Source: JAEELC01 sp963605425
Lineage (GTDB): Bacteria; Bacillota_I; Bacilli_A; Acholeplasmatales; Anaeroplasmataceae
Direction of reading: 5' to 3'
Length of the DNA stretch: 25,202 nucleotides
Assembly: GCA_963605425.1 (NCBI GenBank)
Contig: CAVCUQ010000020.1
Span: 1 to 25,202, forward strand
The notes under the pieces: model-generated
Seen by the model: the letters and a program-made list of their open reading frames with translations, nothing else
What the model was told of the DNA's origin: nothing
Databases searched by the model: none
Shown: positions 6,614-14,642 of the stretch, in pieces
Position numbering within the stretch: the first letter of the stretch is position 1
Layout of the letters: every line of letters begins with the position of its first letter
Translations under genes and position numbers: made by a program

Positions 6614-7172
6614 TTTTGTAATTTGCATTTATTTTCAATATAATTGTATTCATCATTTTAGCCATTTCTTCTTTCTCCACTTTAAAATCATCAATAATCC
6701 ATTTTTCTAATGTTCCAATGATACCTGAAACAACAAATACTGATTCAGTTAAACTATATTGCTTATTAATTCCAAGACGCATGACTGCGTTCTCATCAAA
6801 AACACTATTATAAAAATATTTCTTAATTTTATATATTGTATTTCTTGCATTACTATTTGCAATGATTTTAAAAATATCTTTATTTTCTTCAATATAACTA
6901 ACCAGTTCACTAGCTAATTTAAAACTGTTATTTGAATCAATTGTAGGAAAAGAAGATTCAAACATGCTTTTTAAATTCTTTAGTACATCATTTTCAATAC
7001 TTTCATATAAATCATACACATCATCGTAATGTAAATAGAATGTTCCTCTTCCTAGATTAGCATCTCTTGATATTTCGGCTACTGTTATTTTAGTTATATC
7101 TTTTATTTTTAAAAGATTGAGGAATACTTCTTTTATTAATTTTTCAGTTTTAATATTTCTTCTATCATTCAT
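6609..7172 (-). CDS. TetR/AcrR-family transcriptional regulator
   Basis: A 187-residue repressor-type protein. The N-terminal helix-turn-helix is clear (about residues 22-55: ITVAEISRDANLGRGTFYLHY, then the YDLYESIE helix). The C-terminal ligand domain is divergent, so the ligand is unknown. Start choice: GGAGTG lies about 6 bases before the ATG at 7172; an in-frame ATG at 7214 would add 14 hydrophobic residues without a ribosome binding site and would overlap the operator region. It is divergent from the GNAT gene at 7326 and the shared region carries repeated inverted half-sites, so it probably regulates itself and that gene. Confidence 0.85.
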   Translation of the reverse strand: MNDRRNIKTEKLIKEVFLNLLKIKDITKITVAEISRDANLGRGTFYLHYDDVYDLYESIENDVLKNLKSMFESSFPTIDSNNSFKLASELVSYIEENKDIFKIIANSNARNTIYKIKKYFYNSVFDENAVMRLGINKQYSLTESVFVVSGIIGTLEKWIIDDFKVEKEEMAKMMNTIILKINANYKK

Positions 7173-7188
7173 ACTAATCACTCCAATT

Positions 7189-7302
7189 ATGAACAAAATA
7201 TCCATAAAGTTCATTAATGAACACTAATCTAAAATATGTTCATCTTAAATTATATTACTTATATTATAATGAACACGTGTTAAGTTGTAAACATTTGTTC
7301 AT
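7189..7302. promoter_or_regulatory. Operator array between tetR-type and GNAT genes
   Basis: Six GTTCAT/ATGAAC half-sites alternate in orientation at 7189-7194, 7209-7214, 7217-7222, 7238-7243, 7269-7274 and 7297-7302. The second and third form a perfect 14-base palindrome (GTTCATTAATGAAC, 7209-7222). The fifth runs into a second palindrome, AACACGTGTT (7272-7281). This dense symmetry around both starts is what a TetR-family operator region would show. Binding is inferred. Confidence 0.6.
7263..7291 (-). promoter_or_regulatory. Promoter of the tetR-type gene
   Basis: On the minus strand TTTACA (7286-7291) and TATAAT (7263-7268) are exactly 17 bases apart. The spacer contains the ATGAAC half-site and most of AACACGTGTT, so a bound repressor would block it. 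On the plus strand an overlapping TATAAT (7265-7270) could serve the GNAT gene, but its -35 is poor. Confidence 0.7.
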
Positions 7303-7325
7303 TTATGTAAAGGAGTGATATTAAT

Positions 7326-7958
7326 ATGATTAAATATAGAGAGGCATATAATAAAGAAATAAAAGAAATAGCTAAAATGGTAGCTGAATCATTTGGGGAA
7401 TATCCTATGTATACATTAACTTTTAGAGATAAATTTAAAACACAAGAAGAATTTATTTCCTATATTACAAAGTTAAATAAGGTTCATATAAGTGCTAACG
7501 CTAAAAAACATAAATGTTTTGTAGGTGTTGAAAACAAAAAAATTGTATCTATTGCACTTCTTCAAAATCCAAACATTAAAAGAATCAGTCTTTGGAATTA
7601 TATTGTCTCTGGAGGTGTTCGTTTATTATTTCCAATAGGCTTTAAAAGATTAATAGATTTTTTTAATATTTCAAACAAAACTCATGAAGCCTGTGAAAGA
7701 GAACATCAAGATGCCTATTATATTGAATTACTTGCAGTATCTAAAGAATCAAAAGGTATGGGCCTAGGAAGCAAAATGATTAATGATTGCTTAATACCAT
7801 ATGTAAAGTCACAAGGAGGAAAAGAAATCGCATTAATTACAAATACAAAAAGTAATTGCAAATTTTATGTGAAAAATAGATTCGGAATGTTTTCATTTAA
7901 CAGTTTAATATGGAATGGTAAAAAATTAGACACCTATAGTTTTATAAAAGAACTATAA
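7326..7958 (+). CDS. GNAT-family N-acetyltransferase
   Basis: A 210-residue acetyl-CoA-dependent acetyltransferase. The acetyl-CoA binding motif is visible as YYIELLAVSKESKGMGLG (about 135-153, core GMGLGS), followed by the typical helix and a late region KFYVKNRFGMF (about 178-188). The substrate cannot be told from sequence. AAGGAGTG lies 8 bases before the ATG. The gene is divergent from a TetR-type regulator across a shared operator region, an arrangement often found for inducible detoxification or resistance genes. It converges on valS and shares its terminator. Confidence 0.85.
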   Translation: MIKYREAYNKEIKEIAKMVAESFGEYPMYTLTFRDKFKTQEEFISYITKLNKVHISANAKKHKCFVGVENKKIVSIALLQNPNIKRISLWNYIVSGGVRLLFPIGFKRLIDFFNISNKTHEACEREHQDAYYIELLAVSKESKGMGLGSKMINDCLIPYVKSQGGKEIALITNTKSNCKFYVKNRFGMFSFNSLIWNGKKLDTYSFIKEL

Positions 7959-7973
7959 TATATTGCATTTTAA

Positions 7974-8003
7974 AAAAGGACTTTAGAACTCTAAAATCCT
8001 TTT
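7974..8003. terminator. Bidirectional terminator between GNAT gene and valS
   Basis: A symmetric hairpin (AAAAGGA then TTTAG, loop AACT, CTAAA then TCCTTTT, one C-A mismatch) has a T-run on the minus side and a T-rich tail on the plus side, so it can end both convergent transcripts. Confidence 0.8.
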
Positions 8004-8008
8004 ATTTA

Positions 8009-10606
8009 TTATTGCATACCTTTAATATGATTTAATACTTCTTCGTATTTAGCCTTATATTGAGCAAGTTTTGCTTTTTCTTCATTAAGCTTAGCTTCAG
8101 GAGCCTTAGATACAAAGTTAGGATTTGATAACATCTTATTAGATCTCTCAAGTTCCTTTTCTAGTTTTTCTTTCTCTTTATTCAAATCAAGTAAAACTTT
8201 TTCTTTATCAATTAAATCATTTTGAGGGATATAAATAGTTACATTATTTAAAACTACAACTACATTACCTTTAGCTTCAACTTGATCTAATGTAATAGTT
8301 AATGTCTTTGGATTTAAGAAACGTGTAAAGTATGGTTTAGCTTCTTCAAATGATTTTAATGTATCACTATTCTTTACAAATAAAGTAATACCAATAGCTT
8401 CCTTAGGAGCCTTACCTGCTTTAGCTCTTTCATTTCTTACAGCTGTAATAACTTCGATTACATCATTGATAGCTTCTTCTTCAAGTTCAAATGCAAAATT
8501 CTTATTTACCTTTGGCCAAGCAGAAATTGTAATAGATTCTTCTTTGTGAGGTAATAATTGATAAATCTCTTCAGTAATAAATGGAGCTACTGGATGTAAT
8601 AATTTAACAATTTGCATTAATACATAAACTAATACATTTTGAGTTGTATTCTTGTTTTCTAAATCTTCTCCTTGTAAGTCAACCTTAGAAATTTCTACAT
8701 ACCAGTTTGCAAAGTCTTCCCAAATAAAGTTATATAATGCTTTATTAGCTTCGCCAAATTCATATTTGTCATAATTATAATCTACTTGTTCAATAGTCTT
8801 ATTTAATTTATTTAAGATCCACTTACTAGCTAGATTTAATTTGGCATTATTTAAATCAATTTCTTTATAACCATCAATATTCATCATTACATAACGAGAA
8901 ATATTCCATAGTTTATTTAAGAAATTCCAGCTTGAAGCTACTTTTTCTTCTTCATATCTTAAATCAAGACCTGGAGCAGAGTTAGTATTTAAGAAGTAAC
9001 GAAGTGCATCACATCCGTACTTATCGATAACATCGAATGGATCAATACCATTACCTAATGACTTACTCATCTTTCTTCCCTTAGAATCACGAACAAGACC
9101 ATGGATTAAAATATCCTTAAATGGTGCATGATGTGTAAATTCAATACCTTCAAATAACATTCTAGATACCCAGAAGAAAATAATATCATATCCTGTAACT
9201 AGTACATTTGTTGGGTAATATCTATCAAGCATTTCAGTCTTTTCTGGCCAACCCATTGTAGAGAAAGGCCAAAGTGCAGATGAGAACCATGTATCAAGTA
9301 CATCTTCATCTTGTTTCCAACCTTCACCTGGGCATTCAACTTGAACCTTAACTTCTTCACCCTTATACCATGCAGGAATTCTATGTCCCCACCATAATTG
9401 ACGAGAAATACACCAATCTTGAATATTAGTTAACCAATTAACAAGAGTTCCTTTAAATCTATCAGGCACAAAACGATATTCATCATTTTCAAGTACTTGT
9501 TTTGCAAGAACATCCATCTTAACATACCATTGTTTAGATAATCTTGGTTCTACAGGTACACCAGTACGTTCAGAATGACCTACAGAGTGAACAATCTTTT
9601 CTTCATGATCAAAATATCCTAATTCTTTTAAATCAACAATTAATTGCTTACGACATTCAAATCTATCAAGACCATTGTACTTACCGCACATTTCATTCAT
9701 TGTACCATCTTCGTTCATACAAAGAGGCATTGCAAGATTGTGTCTTAGACCAACTTCATAGTCATTAGGGTCATGAGCAGGAGTACATTTAACTACACCA
9801 GTACCAAATTCAATATCAACATATTCATCACTTATAACAGGAATTACTGTATCAGTTCCTGGAATATAAACAGTCTTTCCAATATATTTTGCAAATCTTT
9901 CATCTTTAGGATTAACCATTAAGGCTTGGTCTGCAAACATTGTTTCAGGTCTTGTTGTAGCTATTAAAAGACTACCAGATCCATCAGTAAATGGATAGTT
10001 AAAGTAATAAAAAGCACCTTCATCATCTTGGTGAATTACTTCAATATTAGATAAAGCTGTTTTAGCTACAGGGTCCCAGTTAGTAATTCTATATCCTTGA
10101 TAGATATATCCTTTTTCATATAATTTGCAGAAAACATAATTCACTGCTTTATTTAAACCTTCATCTAATGTAAAACGTTCCTTAGTATAATCTAATGAAA
10201 GTCCTAATGCTTTCCATTGAGAGTGGATAATATCTGCATATTCTTTCTTCCATGCCCAAGCATATTCTAAGAATTTTTCTCTACCAATATCATAACGAGA
10301 TATACCCATATCTTTAAGTCTTGCATCTACCTTAGCTTGAGTTGCAATACCTGCATGGTCCATACCAGGAATCCAAAGTGCATCATAACCTTGCATACGT
10401 TTTCTTCTTATAATCATGTCTTGGATAGATGTGTCCCAAGCATGACCTAAGTGAAGTTTACCTGTTACATTTGGTGGCGGAATAACAATAGTGAAAGGGA
10501 TTTTATCCTTATCACCTGCTGTAAAGAATCCACCTTTAAGCCAAAAGTCATATTTACCATCTTCAACCTTTTTAGGGTCGTATTTTGCATCTAATATTTT
10601 TGCCAT
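8009..10606 (-). CDS. valS: Valyl-tRNA synthetase
   Basis: Class I synthetase charging tRNA-Val, cytoplasmic. At 865 residues it is close to other Firmicutes ValRS. Seen: HIGH-type motif PPNVTGKLHLGH (44-55), the editing domain with TTRPETMFAD (217-226) and TPAHDPNDYEVG (275-286), the catalytic domain with DTWFSSALWP, KMSKS (512-516), the anticodon-binding domain, and a Lys/Glu-rich C-terminal coiled coil (about 800-865). The start overlaps the end of the preceding acetyltransferase gene by 16 bases; AGGA lies about 10 bases before the ATG. Expression is set by the valine T-box upstream of that acetyltransferase. Confidence 0.98.
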   Translation of the reverse strand: MAKILDAKYDPKKVEDGKYDFWLKGGFFTAGDKDKIPFTIVIPPPNVTGKLHLGHAWDTSIQDMIIRRKRMQGYDALWIPGMDHAGIATQAKVDARLKDMGISRYDIGREKFLEYAWAWKKEYADIIHSQWKALGLSLDYTKERFTLDEGLNKAVNYVFCKLYEKGYIYQGYRITNWDPVAKTALSNIEVIHQDDEGAFYYFNYPFTDGSGSLLIATTRPETMFADQALMVNPKDERFAKYIGKTVYIPGTDTVIPVISDEYVDIEFGTGVVKCTPAHDPNDYEVGLRHNLAMPLCMNEDGTMNEMCGKYNGLDRFECRKQLIVDLKELGYFDHEEKIVHSVGHSERTGVPVEPRLSKQWYVKMDVLAKQVLENDEYRFVPDRFKGTLVNWLTNIQDWCISRQLWWGHRIPAWYKGEEVKVQVECPGEGWKQDEDVLDTWFSSALWPFSTMGWPEKTEMLDRYYPTNVLVTGYDIIFFWVSRMLFEGIEFTHHAPFKDILIHGLVRDSKGRKMSKSLGNGIDPFDVIDKYGCDALRYFLNTNSAPGLDLRYEEEKVASSWNFLNKLWNISRYVMMNIDGYKEIDLNNAKLNLASKWILNKLNKTIEQVDYNYDKYEFGEANKALYNFIWEDFANWYVEISKVDLQGEDLENKNTTQNVLVYVLMQIVKLLHPVAPFITEEIYQLLPHKEESITISAWPKVNKNFAFELEEEAINDVIEVITAVRNERAKAGKAPKEAIGITLFVKNSDTLKSFEEAKPYFTRFLNPKTLTITLDQVEAKGNVVVVLNNVTIYIPQNDLIDKEKVLLDLNKEKEKLEKELERSNKMLSNPNFVSKAPEAKLNEEKAKLAQYKAKYEEVLNHIKGMQ

Positions 10607-11139
10607 AATTCAATCGTCCTTTCAAGTTCATCTTTAGTTAAAGAGTATTCACTAATGTCTAAAACATTATCATCATACATCTTTTTATATCTTCTTCTTA
10701 CACCATCTTTATGAAAGCCTAATTTTGAAACTGTATTTTCACTTTTAGTGTTTCCCACAAAGATAGTCATAGATAAAATATCAATATTAATCTTTTTATT
10801 AAAATAAGGTATAAAAGTTTTTAAAGCCTCTTGCATGAGTCCCTTACCCCAATATTCTTTAAGGAGTATAAATCCTATTTCATAAGCATTAGGATTTCTT
10901 CTTGATTCATCTTTATAAAAATTAATCTCACCAATATAAGTTTTAGTATCTTTAAGTAATACCTTAACATATTGTTTGCTCATAATCCGATATTGCAGAC
11001 TATTTTGACAAATCTTAAGATCAGGAACAGGTTTAAAACCAGCTGGGTATGTTAATTCTTTATTTGATATTAAGTTAAATAAATCCGCTAAATCATCTGA
11101 TTTGTAAGGCGTAATATATAATCTATCACTTTCAAGCAT
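10591..11139 (-). CDS. RimJ/RimL-type GNAT acetyltransferase
   Basis: A 182-residue acetyltransferase of the RimJ/RimL (Acetyltransf_3) type: N-terminal LESDRLYITPYKSDD, acetyl-CoA region YEIGFILLKEYWGKGLMQEA (about 88-107), and the family's C-terminal NTKSENTVSKLGFHKDG motif. RimJ/L-type enzymes acetylate protein N-termini or small amines; the target here is unknown. Start choice: GGAG lies 6 to 7 bases before the ATG at 11139, whereas the ATG at 11151 directly follows the T-run of the leader terminator and has no room for a ribosome binding site. It is the first gene behind the valine T-box, so it should rise with valS when valine is short. Stop is TAG. Confidence 0.85.
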   Translation of the reverse strand: MLESDRLYITPYKSDDLADLFNLISNKELTYPAGFKPVPDLKICQNSLQYRIMSKQYVKVLLKDTKTYIGEINFYKDESRRNPNAYEIGFILLKEYWGKGLMQEALKTFIPYFNKKINIDILSMTIFVGNTKSENTVSKLGFHKDGVRRRYKKMYDDNVLDISEYSLTKDELERTIELWQKY

Positions 11140-11151
11140 AAATATCTCCAT

Positions 11152-11189
11152 AAAAAAAGTCCTTAAAAGGTATTAAACCCTCTAAGGAC
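11152..11189 (-). terminator. T-box regulated terminator
   Basis: Minus-strand hairpin (GTCCTTA / TAAGGAC with inner AGGG / CCTT) followed by seven T, ending immediately before the acetyltransferase gene. Its 5' arm lies just downstream of the T-box sequence, the usual antiterminator/terminator arrangement. Confidence 0.9.
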
Positions 11190-11390
11190 GAATTAATCGC
11201 GGTACCACCTTAGTTCAGTAAAAATATACTGCACTTTAAACTCTTAACGCGAGCAACGTTATAAACTACTACAATTTCATCTATAAAGCTCCATGACTAC
11301 TTTCAAATACTAATATAAGATATTTTCACCGGCCATATCTTCTCTAAATATTAATTAATATTCTACTCTTCACTTCTATAGCTTTTAACA
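11152..11390 (-). promoter_or_regulatory. T-box riboswitch, valine specific (specifier GUA)
   Basis: Uncharged tRNA-Val binding should prevent termination. The conserved T-box AGGTGGTACCGCG is at 11198-11210; its TGGT (11204-11207) complements an ACCA tRNA end. Stem I runs from 11385 to 11285 (AAAGCT / AGCTTT base). It has a GTGAAGAGTAG internal-loop strand, a 9-bp upper stem, and an apical hairpin (AAGATAT / ATATCTT) with loop GGCCGGTGAAA. By alignment with the remembered glyQS leader layout (GAAA followed by the specifier), the specifier is GUA at 11298-11300, a valine codon, which agrees with valS downstream. Confidence 0.93.
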
Positions 11391-11396
11391 AAAACA

Positions 11397-11425
11397 ATTA
11401 TATATTTTTATTTACTCTTTGTCAA
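11397..11425 (-). promoter_or_regulatory. Consensus promoter of the T-box/valS operon
   Basis: TTGACA (11420-11425) and TATAAT (11397-11402) on the minus strand with a 17-base spacer: a perfect SigA-type promoter. Its -35 lies inside the 3' end of the preceding gene (11412-11798), so the two units abut tightly. Confidence 0.9.
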
Positions 11426-11798
11426 CAAACTTCATTGACTCAAGATAATATAAAATTTCAAGTACAGAATTATTAATATTTAGTGAGTAATAATTCATAA
11501 ACAAATTTTTCTTTAGTTCAATTACAAATACTTCAAAATGTTTATCAGATACTAGAACTAATATCTTATAGTTATCAGAGGTAATAAATCCTTTTGTAAA
11601 TGCACTAATGCTTGAAAAGTCATTACCTTTTGAAGGAATAAAGTTTGAAATATTATCTAAGTCAGTTTCAAAAGCATTACCAAATTCATTTAGAAGTGAC
11701 AACACGTCTTCATAAGAATAATATTTCTTATTACCATATTTTAAATTGATGTGGTCTCTTGCAAAAGCTAATTTTTTATTTAAATAATCATTAATCAT
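11412..11798 (-). CDS. Unknown protein, fifth gene of the pot operon
   Basis: I do not recognise this 128-residue protein. It has no signal peptide or membrane segment. It looks alpha/beta: a charged N-terminal helix (MINDYLNKKLAFARDHI), a central strand pair (YKILVLVSDKHFEVFVIEL, about 77-95), and a C-terminal helix (SVLEILYYLESMKFV). The start overlaps the potD stop as TAATG, the same junction used between all the pot genes, so it is translated with the transporter and may be an accessory factor. No clear terminator follows before the valS-operon promoter. Confidence 0.65.
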   Translation of the reverse strand: MINDYLNKKLAFARDHINLKYGNKKYYSYEDVLSLLNEFGNAFETDLDNISNFIPSKGNDFSSISAFTKGFITSDNYKILVLVSDKHFEVFVIELKKNLFMNYYSLNINNSVLEILYYLESMKFVDKE

Positions 11799-13012
11799 TA
11801 ATTCTTAGCTCTATTAATTATAGACTCACAAGCAGTTAGATATTGAGTAGATTTAGGATCGAATAATTTAATATTTGCAATTTCTTCACTTGTCTTACCA
11901 TATAAAGGATTTAAATACATAGGATATTTGTTAAGGAAATCCTTTAGTGTTAAAACACCCTCGTAATAATAATTATTTTCATCTAAAGCATCTTCTAAAT
12001 AAAGATCACTAACCTTCTTTAAAGTAGGACAATATCCGATAGCCCCAGCATTTTGATAAGCATTATCAGGATCCATCATGAAGTTGATAAATTCATTAGC
12101 TAAATCATATTGTGTACAAGTATAAGGAATAACCATAGAATCAAAGAAAGCAGCTGTGTTTGATGGGATATTAATATTAAAGTTAATATCAGTTAAACCT
12201 GAATCATAAGATAAATATAAGGCGTCAAAGAAATCACCAAGTTGAACAAAGGCTAAATCAATTGTTCCGTTTGCAACATCTCTCTTTAAAGCATCATTTC
12301 CCCATTCATCAAATTTAGCATTCTTAATTGCACTAACAATTTCATCTTGAAGAACACTTGAAAGGACTCCATCTGTTGAAAGTGTTGTAGTATCAGTAAT
12401 ATTTGGGTTATAACCCTTACTCATAAGGTAAGCAGCTACATCCCAACGTGAAGTATCATACATACCAATCTTTACATTAGAATTATATAAACTTCTATCA
12501 AATAAAGCTGAGAAACCATTAGTTTCAATGACATTTTCAGTTTCACTATTCTTTGTTGAATAGATAATAGAATATGCACCCCAGAAATAAGGCATAAAGT
12601 AAGAATCGTAAACCTCACCCTTATCGTTTACAAAGTTTGTATCGATTAAAGCTTGAAGTGAATCATTAAACATTGTCTTATATTCTTTGAAATTTTCATA
12701 TTTTTCATTCTTAACATCAATTTCAAGTAACATATTTTCTTTATACATTTGTCTTACAGTGTAGTCTCCAGGAATAGCTACATCATAAGCAGTTGTACCA
12801 GCTTGAATTTTTTGATACATAGCCTCACTTGAAGCTACATCTTCTTCATTAACTTGGCAATTGTATTTTTCCTCAAAAGCCTTAACTAATTCCGTATCAA
12901 TATATTCTCCCCAGTTAAGGAAGTTTAATACTGTCTTAGGTGTAGAAATAACTGTAACTGCAAAAATTGTAAATACAATTAGAGCTGTAAATAAACCAAT
13001 AATTTTTTTCAT
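11798..13012 (-). CDS. potD: Spermidine/putrescine-binding protein PotD
   Basis: Extracytoplasmic polyamine-binding protein of the Pot ABC transporter. The 404-residue protein begins with a hydrophobic segment (MKKIIGLFTALIVFTIFAV, residues 1-19) and then the PotD-typical LNFLNWGEYID (29-39), followed by a two-lobed binding fold (for example YDVAIPGDYTVRQM and VIPYTCTQYDLANEFINFMMDP). There is no lipobox cysteine after the hydrophobic segment, so unlike most Firmicutes PotD it may be held by an uncleaved N-terminal anchor rather than a lipid. TAATG overlaps join it to potC and to the downstream gene. Confidence 0.93.
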   Translation of the reverse strand: MKKIIGLFTALIVFTIFAVTVISTPKTVLNFLNWGEYIDTELVKAFEEKYNCQVNEEDVASSEAMYQKIQAGTTAYDVAIPGDYTVRQMYKENMLLEIDVKNEKYENFKEYKTMFNDSLQALIDTNFVNDKGEVYDSYFMPYFWGAYSIIYSTKNSETENVIETNGFSALFDRSLYNSNVKIGMYDTSRWDVAAYLMSKGYNPNITDTTTLSTDGVLSSVLQDEIVSAIKNAKFDEWGNDALKRDVANGTIDLAFVQLGDFFDALYLSYDSGLTDINFNINIPSNTAAFFDSMVIPYTCTQYDLANEFINFMMDPDNAYQNAGAIGYCPTLKKVSDLYLEDALDENNYYYEGVLTLKDFLNKYPMYLNPLYGKTSEEIANIKLFDPKSTQYLTACESIINRAKN

Positions 13013-13848
13013 TATTTCTTCACCTTCTTCTTACTAGATTTTAAAGAAATTAATAAAACAATTGCAAGAGTAATGAATGTAAGCAAAGAGTTAAATGCAT
13101 AAGCTCCAGCTGAGAAATTCTTCTTTGTATATGATGTATATACATAGTTAGAGAAGTTAGAGAATCCATTACCTTGAGTGTAATATGATATTACAAAGTC
13201 ATCAATAGATAGAGTGAATGCAATTAAAGCACCAGCCATAATTGATGTTTTTAAAGAAGGAATAATTACCTTAAATAAAGCCATAGGTTTAGAACAACCT
13301 AAATCTTGAGCAGCTTCAAATAAAGATTCATCAGTTTGTTCAAGTTTAGGGTATACCATTAAAATAACATAAGGAATAGTAAAGAATACGTGAGCTATAA
13401 GCATTGTAGGGAATCCAAATACTTGCTTAAAGATAGGTAAATTAGATAAAAGTGAGAAAATAATCATAATAGAAATACCAGTTACGATTTCACTGTTCAT
13501 CATTGGAATCTCATTTAAGAAATCCATTGCTTTTCTCTTCTTACCTTTTAAAGCATTAATACCTATAGTCGCAAATACACCTGCAACAGTAGCTATAGCT
13601 GTAGCCCAGAATGATACAAGTAAACTATCTAATATTGATAGATATAATTGTCTATTTGTAAATAATTCAGCATAATTATGTAGCGTAAATCCACCCCAAG
13701 AAAGAGGTACAATTGCATTTGCAGTTTTATTAAATGATTGATAAATAATTACAAATACAGGAGCGTACATTGAAAGTAATACAAGTACAAAGAATAGTAC
13801 TTTTAAGACTTTAGGAGCGTAATAAGCAAATCCAGTTTTTTCTAGCAT
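13012..13848 (-). CDS. potC: Polyamine ABC transporter permease PotC
   Basis: One of two inner permeases of the polyamine importer. The 278-residue protein has about six membrane segments and the EAA loop EAAQDLGCSKPMALFKVIIP (about 181-200), which docks on PotA. The N-terminal part (YAPVFVIIYQSFNK and the WGGFTLHNYAELF periplasmic motif) is typical of PotC. An AGGAAGG ribosome binding site lies inside the end of potB, and the genes overlap by one base. Confidence 0.94.
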   Translation of the reverse strand: MLEKTGFAYYAPKVLKVLFFVLVLLSMYAPVFVIIYQSFNKTANAIVPLSWGGFTLHNYAELFTNRQLYLSILDSLLVSFWATAIATVAGVFATIGINALKGKKRKAMDFLNEIPMMNSEIVTGISIMIIFSLLSNLPIFKQVFGFPTMLIAHVFFTIPYVILMVYPKLEQTDESLFEAAQDLGCSKPMALFKVIIPSLKTSIMAGALIAFTLSIDDFVISYYTQGNGFSNFSNYVYTSYTKKNFSAGAYAFNSLLTFITLAIVLLISLKSSKKKVKK

Positions 13849-14642
13849 TATTTATTACCTTCCTTTCCTTGGATTTTTCTAAATAGAAGGATACAACAAA
13901 TAATTATGATACAAGTTAAAAGTGAAATTAGAGAACCAGTATTATAATCTCCTTTTTCAAATAGAGCTTGAATATAGTTACCAATTAATTGTACCTTTCC
14001 TTGACCGATAGTTTGGCTAATTGCAAAACCTGTAGCTGCAGGAAGGAATACCATGATTACTCCTGAAGAAATACCTGTTAAAGATAGAGGCAATGTTACT
14101 TTAAAGAATGTCTTAACACTAGATACACCTAAATCTTTACTAGCTTCAATATAAGAACGATCAAGTTTTTCAAGTACTGTGTAAATTGGGAATATCATAA
14201 ATGGTAGATAAGTTGTAACTGTTACGAATACTACCGCTGGTTCGCTTCCAGCTAAATTTAAAGCTGCAAGAGCATTAGATTGGAATAATTTATACCAAGA
14301 AATAATTCTAAGCATAGAATTACACCACATAGGTAGTATTAATAAAAGTAAAATAAGCATTTTATTTTTAATTTGAGAAAAAGATAAGAAATAAGCACAA
14401 GGATAACCAAGTAAAAGACAAACTATTACTGTATAAAAAGCTATTTTTATACTAGACCAAATAGATTTGTAAAGTGCTACTTCACCTAATTGTTTATAAG
14501 ATTCAATAGAAAATACTGCATCACTAAAATCCATACCGTTAGTTGACATGAATGTTAGACAAAACATTACAAGCAATGGTAAAACAACCAGAATAAGTAG
14601 CCATACAAAATAAGGGATAGCTAATTTTGAAAATTGTTTCAT
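13848..14642 (-). CDS. potB: Polyamine ABC transporter permease PotB
   Basis: Second permease of the polyamine importer. The 264-residue protein has about six membrane segments and the EAA loop EASKDLGVSSVKTFFKVTLPLS (about 170-191). Order and size fit potB. It overlaps potA and potC by one base each (TAATG), with GAGG inside the end of potA as the ribosome binding site. Confidence 0.94.
   Translation of the reverse strand: MKQFSKLAIPYFVWLLILVVLPLLVMFCLTFMSTNGMDFSDAVFSIESYKQLGEVALYKSIWSSIKIAFYTVIVCLLLGYPCAYFLSFSQIKNKMLILLLLILPMWCNSMLRIISWYKLFQSNALAALNLAGSEPAVVFVTVTTYLPFMIFPIYTVLEKLDRSYIEASKDLGVSSVKTFFKVTLPLSLTGISSGVIMVFLPAATGFAISQTIGQGKVQLIGNYIQALFEKGDYNTGSLISLLTCIIIICCILLFRKIQGKEGNK

Noticed and set aside
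9544..9768. Plus-strand 74-residue open frame inside valS
   Set aside because: It is antisense to a well-conserved synthetase region and has no ribosome binding site.
11149..11151. ATG directly after the T-box terminator as the start of the acetyltransferase
   Set aside because: There is no ribosome binding site, and GGAG is well placed for the next in-frame ATG at 11139.
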